From the NCBI RefSeq assembly GCF_000003195.3, contig NC_012875.2, forward strand, positions 12,366,174-12,430,173: a stretch of DNA of 64,000 nucleotides, written 5' to 3'. A program made the position numbers and the translations under genes. This document shows positions 1 through 12,281 of the stretch, one piece after another; the first letter of the stretch is position 1, and every line of letters starts with the position of its first letter. The stretch comes from Sorghum bicolor. Taxonomy: Eukaryota; Streptophyta; Magnoliopsida; Poales; Poaceae. The notes beneath the pieces were generated by a model. It searched no databases and had not been told where the DNA came from. It saw only the letters and a program-made list of their open reading frames with translations.

Positions 1-2761
1 AATAAAACAGGTGCCAAGGACAAGATAACAAATATCAAGGTAGTAAATGTAGCAAGTAGGTTAACCCAATTCTCAACTACCTAATGCAGCATTTTCAATT
101 CATAAGTGATAAAAGATTTAATACATTCAAGGAGGGGTTAATGCATCCGGGGCTTTCCTTGGTTGCAGAGCTGAGAGGGACCCTCGGAGACTTCCTAAGT
201 CTCGCATCCTACTTCTTCGAACGGAGCACCGACCTCGGGGTTCGGTTCAACGGTCGCTCCTTCGGTCACGTGCACTATACGCAAAATGATGGATGCTCAT
301 GATATGCGTATGACAAATATTTAAGAAGGACCGAGTTAACTACAACGGGCTTTCTCGGTGCAACACAGACTAAACAATAATTAAGGTTGTTTATCATCTT
401 AGTGTCTTTACCCAAGAGGTTGCATCAGTAAATTAAGATTTCTCTTAATTCATAATTATCCTTAATTAACTGACTATTAAACCTTTTTATTTTAATTAGT
501 TCTTAATTAAGTGTTAATGACAGTAATTAAACATTAATGCCAAACAATAATTAAATGCCAAAGGTCATTAAGGTTAATGACCTCAGGTCATCACACAATC
601 CCAAAATCACTCAAACCCTAATTTTGAGAATTTAAACTAATTATCATCTAATTATTCTAGAACTATTATTTAATTACTAATTAAGGGTTTAATGATATTT
701 TATCCAAACATTATCCAAATGCCACCAAATTTTGTGTGAAGCCAGGGAATAATATTCAAAGATTCCTCACAATTTTTGGTGATTTTTTGATATACCCATA
801 AATTATTAAAATTCATGGAATTTTCATTTATCAAATAAAAGAGGCAATTTTTATATACATGCAAACTACCAGAAAATAGAACCTAATATTTTTCCTAGGT
901 TCTACTTATTTTATGGAACCTATGCGAAAATTTCCATGATTTTTGAATCAGTACATGATTTTCTATCCAAATTCAAACATCAAGCATTTTTAAGCAAAAA
1001 AGAAAAGGGAAAACACACTGTGTTACGCGGCCGGCCCGCTTGGTCACGGCCCATGTCGGCCCGAGAGCCTCCCGCGTCGCGCGCGGGCGCTGCCCTCCTC
1101 ACGCGGCCACTGACGGGCGGGTCCCGCTCGTCAGACCGTCCTTCCTCCTCTCTCTGCGAGACGCTGACGGGGATGTCCCACCCGTCAGCTTCTTCTTCAT
1201 CACGCACGGCGGCTCGGCCACGGCTCCGGCCGTCGTTGGCGAGGGTCTTAGCCCACGCGCCGTCTCACCTTCGCGACGCCACTGCTATCCTCTAATCGTG
1301 ATCCACCCTCTCCCTCCATCTTGGCCATGCGAATGGCGGGCGGCCGCCATAGCCGACCACAGGCCGGCCACTACGGCTCGGTAGAGCACAAACGAGCAAG
1401 TCCGGGAGGTTCGGGAAGAAGCGGGGAGGATGGTGGCGGTGTCGTCGGGCTGGCGCTCTAGCTTTGGCGAGGTCGTTCTGGTGGACCTGTTCACGTCCAG
1501 GGAGAAAGAGCAAGTGCATGAGCATCTGGGGAATGAAAAGAACATGAAACGGCCGCTAGCAAGGCGTGATACCGACTGGAACAACGTGACCACGGGAAAA
1601 GCTCCACGACGGCGGTCCCGGCCGGAGTTGGGGGAGAAGAAGAAGCTCCGGCGATTGGGCGGGTTAGAGGGTGAGCTAGGGGGTACACTGAGCTCGCAAG
1701 GGTGTGGCGAACGTTGTGGAGTGCGCAATTGAGTTGGAGATGGATCGAGTGCGGTGAATTTGAGAGAGAGGGTCGTCGGGATTCTTCGGCTCTGGACGGG
1801 GAAAACGCGCGGCACCGCCCGCGCTGGTGCTCAAGGAGAGGGGGAAGCGAGCCCGGGGCGTCCACATAGCCCAGTGACACAGGCAGGCAAGCAGCTGCGT
1901 GCTTGCACGCGCGCACGCGGCGCTGCACGCGCGGCGGCCGCGCTGGACAGGGCGCCGTGATCCCTATCTGGTCACTGTAGCTGTCCATATCCACCTTGCT
2001 TTGGTATTTTGCAAAATTCGCCCAAAAGTTGAACTGAAGCCAAATTTTCACCAAAATGAAAGTTGTGCAGAAATTTACAAACTACAAAACATGTTTTGGT
2101 GACCAAAGCTAATTCGGAGTGGAAAAGGGTGAATTTGACAAAACAGTTTGAACTTCAAATCTCAAATTGGGGAAATTCAAAATTTTGAATTGGGGCAGAT
2201 CAGAATTTCCAAAATTACTTTTGATTTTCCATAACAACTTGAAAAATTTCCAACATGAAAGTTGTTCAACTTTTTGAGCTCTACAACTTTCATGTTGGTC
2301 ACTTTTCAAGATTCCAAATAGATTTTGAATTGGGAATTCAAATTGGAAAAGGGGACACTTTCTGGAAAAAATTGTATTTTCAAAATTACTTTGAATTTTG
2401 CATTGAAACTTCAAAAACTCAAAACACCAAAGTTGTACATCTTGACAAGATCTACAACTGTGCTTTTGAACTCAACTTCAAATTTTGCTTAGTTTTTAAA
2501 TTGCACAAAAGGGGGCAAAACAAGGCTTTTAAAATCAGGGTTCCCCCCCCCCCCATTTTCTCGGTAATCTTCCACCCCAGGAATTATACAACCAACACAA
2601 GCATCACTTCACAACATAAGCACACTTTACTTCCCTAAGCACAAGCAATCAAAATAAACTTGTTTTAAGTTGGTGCATCAAGTTGTGCTTAATCAACATG
2701 CTATGCAATGCTCATGATGACATGGTCCAGTTTTAGTAACCGTAACATCGGGGATGTTACA
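1..2761. repeat. Right part of a large Gypsy-type LTR (left end outside window)
   Basis: No coding region is convincing here. The stretch ends at 2761 in GGGATGTTACA, the usual 3' end of chromovirus LTRs of the TGTAACATC...GATGTTACA type. The next base resumes the 3' part of an unrelated Tat LTR, so this DNA is inserted there. CGCGT follows at 2762-2766 and would be the target duplication; the other copy is outside the window. The interior has an AT-rich start (1-1000), a GC-rich core (about 1020-1960) and a zone rich in ACAACTTT/AAAGTTGT repeats (2040-2480), as often seen in Tekay/Del-like LTRs. A poly-C run lies near 2545-2555. The orientation of the parent element cannot be decided. Confidence 0.55.
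2251..2297. repeat. Perfect 15 bp inverted repeat (hairpin) inside the LTR
   Basis: CAACATGAAAGTTGT at 2251-2265 and its exact reverse complement at 2283-2297 enclose a 17-base loop. It lies in the ACAACTTT-rich zone of the LTR. Confidence 0.75.
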
Positions 2762-2927
2762 CGCGTGAGCACCTCTTGGCCGTGACATCTGGGCGCATCG
2801 CTGTTGTCGAGACCAAAGTGTTCGAGTTACCACCTTCGTCGATTGTATGGTCAAATCGGCTGGCACGCCATAACGTTTGAATCGGGTATTAGCCCTTTGT
2901 GTCTGCAGATCAGCTTTTGCACCAACA
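2762..2927 (+). repeat. 3' end of a Tat-type LTR (remnant)
   Basis: These 166 bp match the right end of the Tat LTRs at 33995-34161, 45577-45742 and 52697-52862, including the TTGGCCGTG, GGGCGCATCGCTGTTGTCG and GGCTGGCACGCC blocks and the terminal CAACA. The Tat primer site (TGGCACGCC) does not follow, so this is the end of a 3' LTR or solo LTR, not a 5' LTR. Its left part lies beyond the LTR inserted at 1-2761. Confidence 0.85.
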
Positions 2928-2991
2928 TATTCGTCTCATAATTTACAGGCAGTGTGTGAATATATGTATGTATTTCAATATATATATATAT

Positions 2992-3228
2992 GTAGAAGTG
3001 CTATTCTACACCCTAGGTGTAGAATATTATTCTACACCAATCTGTTATACTGAACAGAATTCAGTATTATTCAGTATTTGTGTTTCAGTATTGTTCAGTA
3101 TTTCATGGTCCTAGGTGTAGTGTTGGATGATACTGAACGTTGCTCAGTACTGCTCAGTATTTTTTCTGCTCAGTTTTGACTTACGGTGTAGAATAATATT
3201 CTACACCTAGGGTGTAGAATAGCGCTAC
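2992..3228. mobile_element. MITE-like element with about 44 bp terminal inverted repeats
   Basis: The left end (2992-3037) and the right end (3185-3228) are inverted copies of each other with only a few mismatches. Each arm is itself near-palindromic around CCTAGG and TATTCTACACC. The interior holds several TCAGTATT units. There is no coding capacity. I could not find a clean target-site duplication because the left flank is a TA repeat, so the superfamily stays open. Confidence 0.65.
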
Positions 3229-3240
3229 CGTTCATTTTCC

Positions 3241-3567
3241 GTACTCCTAGGAGTAAATACTCCCATCTTTAATAAACCACGTCATGTATGTATTCATACT
3301 TGTTCATATACTTATATTAAGTACTCTAGATCTTATGTGAAAAATTTTCAAAGGAATCCATATTTTTTAATATATTACTAAAATGTCATTTCTGTAGTAT
3401 ATATAATAAGTATAACCACATACTCTATGAATATATGCATACTTAACATACAAACTACCTTAGATGGTTTAGTATGATCATATAGTTCGTCTACATACAC
3501 TTCATCGGGTCATGTACACCCTAAATCTAAAGATATACACATGGGAGTAACTACTACTGGGAGTAAA
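3241..3567. mobile_element. Second MITE-like element, about 25 bp imperfect terminal inverted repeats
   Basis: TACTCCTAGGAGTAAATACT near 3242 and the inverted ATGGGAGTA...GGGAGTA block at 3541-3565 match at about 21 of 25 positions. The interior (about 270 bp) is AT-rich and non-coding. No target duplication was resolved. Confidence 0.5.
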
Positions 3568-3585
3568 AAGGAATTATCCAATATA

Positions 3586-3754
3586 TATACATACATACAT
3601 ACATACATACATACATACATACATACATACATACATACATACATACATACATACATACGTACATACATACGTACATACATACGTACATACATACGTACAT
3701 ACATACATACATACATACATACATACATACATACATACATACATACATACATAC

Positions 3755-3782
<28 letters not shown>
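3586..3782. repeat. (TACA)n microsatellite
   Basis: About 195 bp of nearly pure tetranucleotide repeat. Between about 3656 and 3705 single A-to-G changes recur every 12 bp (ACGTACATACAT units), so a 12 bp unit has been copied inside the tetranucleotide array. All reading frames across it are repeat artefacts. Confidence 0.95.
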
Positions 3783-3797
<15 letters not shown>

Positions 3798-4460
3798 TTA
3801 TGAGTATATATAACTTGGTCATTGTATATATATATATATATTTGTTTATATGTCACATTGTATATGTATGTATTTCAATATATGTATGTATATATATTTC
3901 TATATGAGTACATGTAACTTGGTCATTATATATATATATATGTGCCTCATTGTATATATATATTTCAATAGATGTATATATTTCTCTCTATATTTCAATA
4001 GATATTATATGAATGATGTATGAATAGATGTATGATGTAACTTGATATGAATGTCTTATGACTCATTATATATATATATATATATATTTATTTATTTTAT
4101 TTATTTTATGAGACAAATCCTAGGTACTCTATGATTGGATATATATATGCCTACAATCAATATAAATGCCTCATTGTATATATATATATATATATATCTA
4201 TATGAGTATATATAACTTGATATGAATGTCATATGACTCATTGTATATATATATTTATTTATATGCCTCAATAGATGTATATATTTCTCTATATATTTCA
4301 ATGGATATATATATATGAATGATGATGTATGAATAGATGTAACTTGATATGAATGTCATATGACTCATTATATATATAGACACATCTTTTACATATTTGT
4401 ATAGTTTTTTTATATACCTTATATATACATATATATATACATATATATATATATAGACAA
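3783..4460. repeat. AT-rich low-complexity DNA with (TA)n runs
   Basis: Alternating TATATA runs with recurring phrases such as ATGAATGTCATATGACTCAT (near 4040, 4220 and 4350) suggest local duplications of about 150 bp. No gene is seen. Confidence 0.7.
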
Positions 4461-7405
4461 TGGCCGATCTGAGGGATCAACAAATCGATGATGAGGCCAT
4501 CATGATGAATCTCACCGTCGTTGGTGACGAACAAAAAAGAGTGATGATGATGGAAGTTAGTACTTGCAGGCAGATTAAGAGGTGATCATGCAGGGATCCT
4601 CCCCGCCACCTAATGAGCAAGAAATTGTCGAGCAAGCCAATACTGGCGTGGTATATTAATTATACATGTTTATTAGGGATTAGGTTTAGACTTTAGGGTA
4701 TATTACATCTTGTATTAATTTCATCTTCGTGTCTTTATATAGGTAGCCCTCTGGATTTACATGTTTATTAGGGATTAGGTTTAGACCGCGAAGAGTAGAG
4801 ACGTTTGAGGGCCAAGGAGGCCATTGGGGGGCCGTCTCGTAATATCTGAGTTCGATGAGGCTACAGGCCAACCACTAGGACCTCATGCAAAGACATATGT
4901 CGGTCATTGTGGTTCCTAGTGAGGGACAGGATACGGATCAGTGCTCGAGAATGAAAGAAGAAGCCAAGTGCTCCCCACATCAGCTTTGTCTCCGATCGTG
5001 ATAAGGCCGACATGTGGACTGACATTGGACACCATTTCACGTTAGACACGAACGATGACGAGCTGAAGGAGAGAATCCAAGAGTGGATAATGAAGAAGAT
5101 GGCAACACATTTTCAGGCTTGGAAGAAGAACTTGTACACCAAGTTTGTGAAGAAGAACGAGATGCCAAATTTCAGCACCAAGGTGTATGTCAAGCTAACA
5201 CCCTTTAGGGATGAATCATGCAGTACAAAACATCGAAAGAGAGCAAAGCTATTATCACAAGGAACAAAGAGAATGCTGCAAAAAAGAAATACCACTATCA
5301 TCTAGGATCAGGTGGCTATATGAGTGCCATTCCAAAGTGGGAGAGAATGGAACGGGAGAGATGATGGCCAGGCGGGTAGCACCTCAGACAATACGGGAGA
5401 ATTTGGGAGAATGCTCGAATCAGTGGTTATACGGTCATGGGGGAACCATAGATCCCGTAACTGGGTTGCTAGATTGGGGCCCAGAAATCTCAAGAGCAGC
5501 AAAGAGGCTAGTTCGTGCACAAGCAGAGGTTGCATCTGGTCTATTCAAGCCCAATATAGAGAAAAATGAACTCACATACACCCTTGAAAATCCAGAACAT
5601 GGCGGGCATACGAGAGGGTATGGGTCAGTTCCGTGGTACCATTCCTTCCCAGCTGATCAAGGAACTTATAGAAGCCGCCAAAGAAAGAAGGAGGAGACAG
5701 AGCGGATTCATAAGTTAGAGGAGTTTGTGCATAGCTTGCAAGAGCGTGAAAGAAGTTGAGAAGAATGGATGTAGGAGGAGATCAAGAGGCAAATGCAAGC
5801 AGCAATTAGTTCCTTGACAAGAGGAGGGGCTACATCATCACAGCCCACAAACATCAACATTACCCCCCCAGGTCAGTTGAAGAGCAGCTGCGCCTCCATG
5901 GAAGTACCAACCGCCCAAGGTGACGTGAAGCTACGGTTCCCCACGGATGACCTCATAGAACCAGTTAATTCATGTGAGCTACACATTCCAAAAGGAACCA
6001 GGACAAAGAAGGTGGCGGTCGGTGTTGTAAAGGCTATCGACCGGACGAGAACACAAGGAATCCATGGTCAACCGGTACCAGAAGGATATGCTCATGTCTC
6101 GGTGGATAGGGTGGAGAGAGGTTGTGCCAGCGTACTTCTCGACATTGAAGGGGGAGGTGGGGAGAAGACTCTAGGTGAGGTGGAGAAGACATTCATTTGT
6201 TGGCGTAAGCGCTTCATCATCATTCATGGAGTCTCACCACCGCCACCTCGTCTTATTGATGATCAAGATCCAACCCCCTCTCCTGCACGACTTTCTCCAA
6301 CGCCGCCATGGGCCGCACCCATCAAGGAACTTATAGAAGCCGCCAAAGAAAGAAGGAGGAGACAGAGCAGATTCACAAGTTAGAGGAGTTTGTGCATAGC
6401 TTGCAAGAGCATGAAAGAAGTGGAGAAGAATGGATGTAGGAGGAGATCAAGAGGCAAATGCAAGCAGCAATTAGTTCCTTGACAAGAGGAGGGGCTACAT
6501 CATCACAGCCGACATACATCAACATTACCCCCCTAGGTCAGTTGAAGAGCAGCAGCGCCTCCATGGAAGTACCAACCGCCCAAGCTGACGTGAAGCTACG
6601 GTTCCCCATGGATGACCTCATAGTACCAGTTAATTCATGTGAGCTACACATTCCAAAAGGAACCAGGACAAAGAAGGTGGCGGTCGGTGTTGTAAAGGCT
6701 ATCGACCGGACGAGAACACCAAGAATCCATGGTCAACCGGTACCAGAAGGATATGCTCGTGTCTCGGTGGATAGGGTGGAGAGAGGTTGTGCCAGCGTAC
6801 TTCTCGACATTGAAGGGGGAGATGGGGAGAAGACTCTAGGTGAGGTGGAGAAGACATTCATTTGTTGGCGTAAGCGCTTCATCATCATTCATGGAGTCTC
6901 ACCACCGCCACCTCGTCTTGTTGATGATCAAGATCCAACCCCATCTCCTCCACGACGGTCTCCAACGCCGCCATGGGCCGCACCTACCCCGCCACCGCCT
7001 TCATCACCACCTCGAACATGGTCTCCAATGCAGCCTTGGGCCGCACCATCCCCGCCACCGCCACCGCCTTAGGCTAGTAAGAAGAGGTCCGCCCCAGCAC
7101 CAAAGGCTTCGGTCCTAGATCCTAGAAAGAAGCAGGCTCAGGCTCCCTCTGGTAAAAAAGCAGCCAGTGAAAAGTTGTCTTAGAAGACTGACGAGGAGCT
7201 AATTGCATTGGTTGCTTCAGATTTGAAAGCACACATTGAAAAAACTAAAAAGGAATTTGAAGCGAAGCAGAACCTTGAAAAGCCATACTTACCAAAAGGG
7301 GAGGTGAGGAAGAGGGTGGAAGAGCACAACCGGAAAATGCGCGAAGCTTAAAAGCCTCCGCCAAAGTTGGACTATGAACGCCTGTTGACGGGAAATAAGA
7401 CCTAG
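4461..7405 (+). pseudogene. CACTA (En/Spm) TNP-like protein, degenerate
   Basis: Several plus-strand reading pieces together resemble the second (TNP-like, Transposase_24-type) protein of plant CACTA elements. At 5012-5305 is a helical segment with WIMKKMATHFQAWKKNL. At 5300-5759 is a conserved block with YGHGG, RLVRAQAEVASGLFKP, ENPEHGGHTRGYGSVPW and SRQRKKEETERI. At 5793-6383 and again at 6458-7072 is the C-terminal domain with SCELHIPKGT, VPEGYAHVSVD and TFICWRKRFIIIHG, followed by a Pro-rich tail. The frame stays readable to about 7405 through TAG and TAA stops. A frameshift near 5290 and stops at 5757 and 5775 show it is dead. The transposase (TNPD) gene itself is not in the window. Function is known only from the family: binding to element ends. 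Confidence 0.8.
5656..6985 (+). repeat. 665 bp direct tandem duplication inside the CACTA pseudogene
   Basis: Unit 1 is 5656-6320 and unit 2 is 6321-6985, at a constant offset of 665. The units differ at a small number of positions. The junction joins the Pro-rich tail (GGGCCGCACCC) directly to ATCAAGGAAC, which otherwise occurs once in the copy at 5656. Confidence 0.9.
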
Positions 7406-8047
7406 TTCTATATTCTATATACTCAAAAGCCCGTCAACAATCCTCGATTGAAGGAAGATAAGAATCACAAGAACATATTTATCACTAATAAAGTTTCACT
7501 TGTACTCTTAGCTTGTTCAATGTAGGGATGAAGGAAATGAGCCCTGTGGGCCCCATAACCCATGTCGAACAACCGGGGCTTAGGCCCACCAGGGGCTCAC
7601 CTCCATGGCATGAGCCAAGGCACACTCCAACGAGTCAATCCCAACCCTTGGAACCAAGTGTGCTTGCCCTCAACGGTTTAAACACTTAGCACATGGATCC
7701 TTGGGCTCACACGGAAGCAAGCAAGTGTTCAACTAGACTCAATTTTGGACAACACTTCACTTGACAAGTGGGGACACCACTAGGAGGCCAGTGGCCCCTA
7801 AGGTCGGTCGGCCGACCGACCAATTGGGTGATGCAACCTGGCCAAGCATCCCACCGACTTAAGGACCTTCTAGAAGGTCAGTGGGACCCACTATCAGCTA
7901 AAGTCTAGGTCGATCGACCTACAAGTGGGCCCCATCTCAAGTCGGTTCACTCCCACCGACCATCCTCAGGTGTGGCAATGCTCCAACCGTCCATCTAAGG
8001 TGGTTGGGAGGTCAGTGCATCTAATGGTGGAGAAGGTCAGTGCATCT
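7406..8047. other. Non-coding CACTA interior with three perfect palindromes
   Basis: No gene is seen. GGTCGGTCGGCCGACCGACC (7802-7821, 20 bp), GACCTTCTAGAAGGTC (7864-7879) and AGGTCGATCGACCT (7907-7920) are exact palindromes within 120 bp. GTTGACGGG near 7384 and CCCGTCAAC near 7430 form another inverted pair. Confidence 0.7.
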
Positions 8048-11000
8048 CAAAAAGTTATGAAACTTTGTAGTTGATAACTTTTGGTTTGAAATCATCTCGT
8101 CATGCAAAAACTATATTTGAATTTCTTAATTTTGAAAAATTCTGCCTTTGCCGAGTGTTTTTCTTCGATACTCGGCAAAGAGCTTCTTTCCCGAGTGTCA
8201 AAAAATACACTCGACAAAGAAAATTTTAAATCGAATTTTGAAGCCGTAAACGAATTTAAATCAAAAAGTTTCTAACTATAAAGTTGTATAACTTATCAAG
8301 ATCTGAAACATTTATTTTGATCATTTCTTTATTTGACAAAGCCAAAACAAATTTGTTTACAAATTTTACATCTCTCTCTTATAGTTTATGAAACTATATA
8401 TAAGATTTTAGAAAAATATTAGAATCACCATGTCAGATGAACATATGACAAAATAACCAAAATAAACTCCGTAGATCTTGAGAAGTTATGAAATGTTGTA
8501 TTTGGCAACTTTTTTATTTGAGTTCATCTTGTCATGCAAAACCGCGTTTTTAATTGAAAATTTTAAATTTTGAATTTTTTTAAACAACCTTGGATGGAAA
8601 AACTCTCTAAATAAACTTTGTAGATCTCAAAAAGTTATGAAACTTTGTAGTTGATAACTTTTTGTTTTGAAATCATCTTGTCACGCAAAAACTATATTTG
8701 AATTTCCTAAATTTGAAAAATTCTTTGCCGATTGTTTTTTTGACACTCGGCAAAGAAGCCTTTGCCGAGTGTTTTTCTTTGACACTCGGCAAAGAACGGT
8801 AAAGAAAATATATTAAATTAAATTTTGAAGCCCTAAACGAATTTAAATCAAAAAGTTCTTCACTACAAAGTTGTATAACTTCTCAAGATCTACAACATTT
8901 ATTTTGATCATTTCTTTATTTGACAAAGACAAAACAAATTTGTTTACAAATTTTACATCTCTCTTATAGTTTATGAAACTACAAGAGAGATATATAAGAT
9001 TTTAGAAAAATATTAGAATCACCATGTCGGATGAACATATGATAAAACAACCAAAATATACTCTGTAGATCTTGAGAAGTTATGAAATTTTGTACTTGGC
9101 AACTTTCTTATTTGAGTTCATCTTGTCATGCAAAACCACGTTTTTGATTGGAAATTTTAAAATTTGAATTTTAAAGAACCTCGGATGGAAAAACTCTCTA
9201 AATAAAATTTGTAAATCTCAAAAAGTTATAAAACTTTGTAGTTGATAACTTTTTGTTTTGAAATTATCTTGTCACGCAAAAACTATATTTAAATTTCTTA
9301 AATTTGAAAAATTCTTTGCCGAGTATTTTTTTGACACTAGACAAAGAAGCTTTGCCGAGAGTTTTACTTTGACACTGGGCAAAGAGCTTCTTTGCCGATT
9401 GTCAAAAAAACACTCCGCAAAGAAAATTTCAAATCGAATTTTGAAGCCCTAAACGAATTCAAATCAAAAGGTTCTTAACTACAAAGTTGTATAACTTCTC
9501 AAGATCTACAACATATATATTGATTATTTCTTTATTTGACAAAGCCAAGACAAATTTGTTTATAAATTTTACATCTCTCTCTTATAGTTTATGAAACTAC
9601 AATAGAGATATATAAGATTTTAGAAAAATATTAGAATCACCATGTCCGATGAACATTAAAATAACCGAAATAAACTCTGTAGATCTTGACAAGTTATGAA
9701 ATGTTGTATTTGGCAAGTTCATCTTGTCATGCAAAACCGCGTTTTCATTGAAAATTTTAAAATTTGAATTTTTTAAACAACCTCATTTGGAAAAACTCTC
9801 TAAATAAACTTTGTAGATCTCAAAAAGTTATGAAACTTTGTAGTTGATAACTTTTTGTTTTGAAATCATCTTGTCATGCAAAAACTATATTTGAATTTCT
9901 TAAATTTGAAAAATTCTTTGCGGAGTGTTTTTTTTGAGACTCGGAAAAGAAGCCTTTGCCGAGTGTTTTTCTTTGACAGTCGGTAAAGAGCTTCTTTGCG
10001 AGTGCCAAAAAAACACTCGACAAATAAAATATAAAATCGAATTTTAAAGCCCTAAACGAATTCAAATCAAAAAGTTTTTAAGTACAAACTTGTATAGCTT
10101 CTCAAGAACTACAACATTTATTTTTATCATTTCTTTATTTGATAAAGCCAAAACAAATTTATTTACAAATTTTACATCTCTCTTATAGTTTATGAAACTA
10201 TAAGAGAGATATATAAGATTTTTAAAAAAATATTAGAATCACCATGTTGGATGAACATATGACAAAATAACCAAAATAAACTCTGTAGATCTTGAGAAGT
10301 TATGAAATTTTGTATTGGGCAAAATTTTTATTTAAGTTCATCTTGTCATGCAAAACCGCCTTTTTATTGAAAGTTTTAAATTTTGAATTTTTTAACCAAC
10401 CTCGGAGGAAAAGCTCTCTAAACAAACTTTGTAGATCTCAAAAAGTTATTAAACTTTATAGTTGACAACCTTTTGTTTTGAAGTCATCTTGTCACACAAA
10501 AACTATATTTGAATTTCTTAAATTTGAAAATTCTTTGTCGAGTGTTTTTTTTGTCACTCGACAAAGAGCTTCTTTGCCGAGTGTCAAAAAAAACTCGGCA
10601 AAGAAAATATGAAATTGAATTTTGAAGCTCTAAACGAATTAAAATCAAAAAGTTTTTAATTACAAAGTTGTATAACTTCTCAAGATCTACAACATTTATT
10701 TTGATCATTTCTTTATTTGACAAATCCAAAACAAATTTGTTTACAAATTTTACATCTCTCTTATAGTTTATGAAACTACGAGAGAGATATATAAGATTTT
10801 AGAAAAAATATTAGAATCACCATGTCAGATGAACATATGACAAAATAACAAAAAAACTCCGTAGATCTGTATTTGGCAACTTTTTTATTTGAGTTCATTT
10901 TGTCATGCAAAACCGCGTTTTTCATTAAAAATTTTAAAATTTTTATTTGTTAAACAACCTCAGATGGAAAAACTCTCTAAATAAAGTTTGTAGATCTCAA

Positions 11001-11883
11001 AAAGTTATGAAACTTTGTAGTTGGTAACTTTTTGTTTTGAAATCATCTTGTCACGCAAAAACTATATTTGAATTTCCTAAATTTGAAAAATTCTTTGCCG
11101 ATTGTTTTTTTTACACTCGGCAAAGAAGCCTTTGCCGAGTGTTTTTCTTTGACACTCGGCAAAGAACGGCAAAGAAAATATATTAAATTAAATTTTAAAG
11201 CCCTAAACGAATTCAAATCAAAAAGTTCTTAACTACAAAGTTGTATAACTTCTCAAGATCTACAACATTTATTTTGATCATTTCTTTATTTGACAAAGCC
11301 AAAACAAATTTGTTTAAAACTTTTACATCTCTCTTATAGTTTATGAAACTACAAGAGAGATATATAAGATTTTAGAAAAATATTAGAATCACCATGTCGG
11401 ATGAACATATGATAAAACAACCAAAATAAACTCTGTAGATCTTGAGAAGTTATGAAATTTTGTACTTGGCAACTTTTTTATTTGAGTTCATCTTGTCATG
11501 CAAAACCACGTTTTTGATTGGAAATTTTAAAATTTGAATTTTAAAGAACCTCGGATGGAAAAACTCTCTAAATAAACTTTGTATCAAAAAGTTATAAAAC
11601 TTTGTAGTTGATAACTTTTTGTTTTGAAATTATCTTGTCACGCAAAAACTATATTTAAATTTTCTTAAATTTGAAAAATTCTTTGCCGAGTCTTTTTTTG
11701 ACACTCGACAAAGAAGCCTTTGCCGAGAGTTTTACTTTGACACTAGGCAAAGAGCTTCTTTGCCGATTGTCAAAAAAACACTCCGCAAAGAAAATTTCAA
11801 ATCGAATTTTGACACTCTAAACGAATTCAAATCAAAAGGTTCTTAACTACAAAGTTGTATAACTTCTCAAGATCTACAACATA
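8048..11883. repeat. Seven-copy tandem array, about 590 bp period, CACTA subterminal type
   Basis: The anchor AAAGTTATGAAACTTTGTAG recurs near 8051, 8631, 9222, 9824, 10442, 11001 and 11588 (spacings about 560-620). Every unit has the same order. First come TTTGCCGAGTG and CACTCGGCAAAG inverted repeats, then ATAACTTCTCAAGATCTAC, then a TCTCTCTTATAGTTT/GAAACTACAAGAGAGA hairpin, then GTAGATCTTGAGAAGTTAT (the inverse of the second block). TTTGCCGAGTG arrays are a known subterminal signature of grass CACTA elements, where the element-coded protein binds. There is no coding capacity; the few open frames are repeat artefacts. Confidence 0.85.
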
Positions 11884-12100
11884 CACTACAAGGAATGTGT
11901 TGATACATGACGGTTTTCTGGTGACGGTTTGTGAAACCGTCATCGCATACTGAATCTATGACGGCCTTGTGACGGTTTGAGAATTAGGCAGTAACTTTGT
12001 GACGGTTTCAACTAAGGGTCACTATCACAGCTATTTTTGATGATTGAGAAGGACCGTCATAGATGAATCGAAGTGACATGAGACTTGTATTTTGCTGACT
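11884..12100 (+). mobile_element. Terminus of a second CACTA element
   Basis: CACTACAAGGAATGTG at 11884 is a CACTA-type terminal repeat. It interrupts the array of the first element in the phrase CTACAACAT, after a possible 3 bp target (ATA, 11881-11883). It is followed by its own subterminal motif set, TGACGGTTT and AAACCGTCA, repeated in both orientations to about 12060. The matching right terminus (ending TAGTG) was not found downstream, so the element is truncated or ends elsewhere. Confidence 0.6.
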
Positions 12101-12281
12101 GGACTGCTGACCTGGATGCCACTGTAGCATATAATTATGCAAAATGGTGGAAAAAAATGTGCCTAACCCACATCGTACCTACGGTCGGCTAGAGAAGACG
12201 AACATTTGGTTGGTATAGTGCCAGTCCTCTAGCGCGCTACGAAAAAGGAAAACTACCTATTAGCGGCAATCTGAAAACTAA
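12101..12281. other. Unassigned spacer
   Basis: About 180 bp without a recognisable gene or repeat, between the CACTA terminus and the MITE. Confidence 0.5.

Noticed and set aside
936..2054. Many overlapping open frames on both strands in GC-rich DNA
   Set aside because: Explained by low stop density in a GC-rich LTR core; no domain or consistent frame.
3510..3856. Open frames on both strands reading YICMYVCMYVC-like protein
   Set aside because: Pure translation of the TACA microsatellite.
4663..4786. 28 bp direct repeat 95 bp apart, considered as insertion-site duplication
   Set aside because: Too long for a target duplication and the sequence between has no terminal repeats; a local duplication is simpler.
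9258..10729. Short open frames within the 590 bp array
   Set aside because: They change from unit to unit and are made of repeat motifs.
8048..11883. CRISPR-like direct repeats
   Set aside because: The unit is far too long, there are no unique spacers of constant length, and the DNA is plant nuclear.
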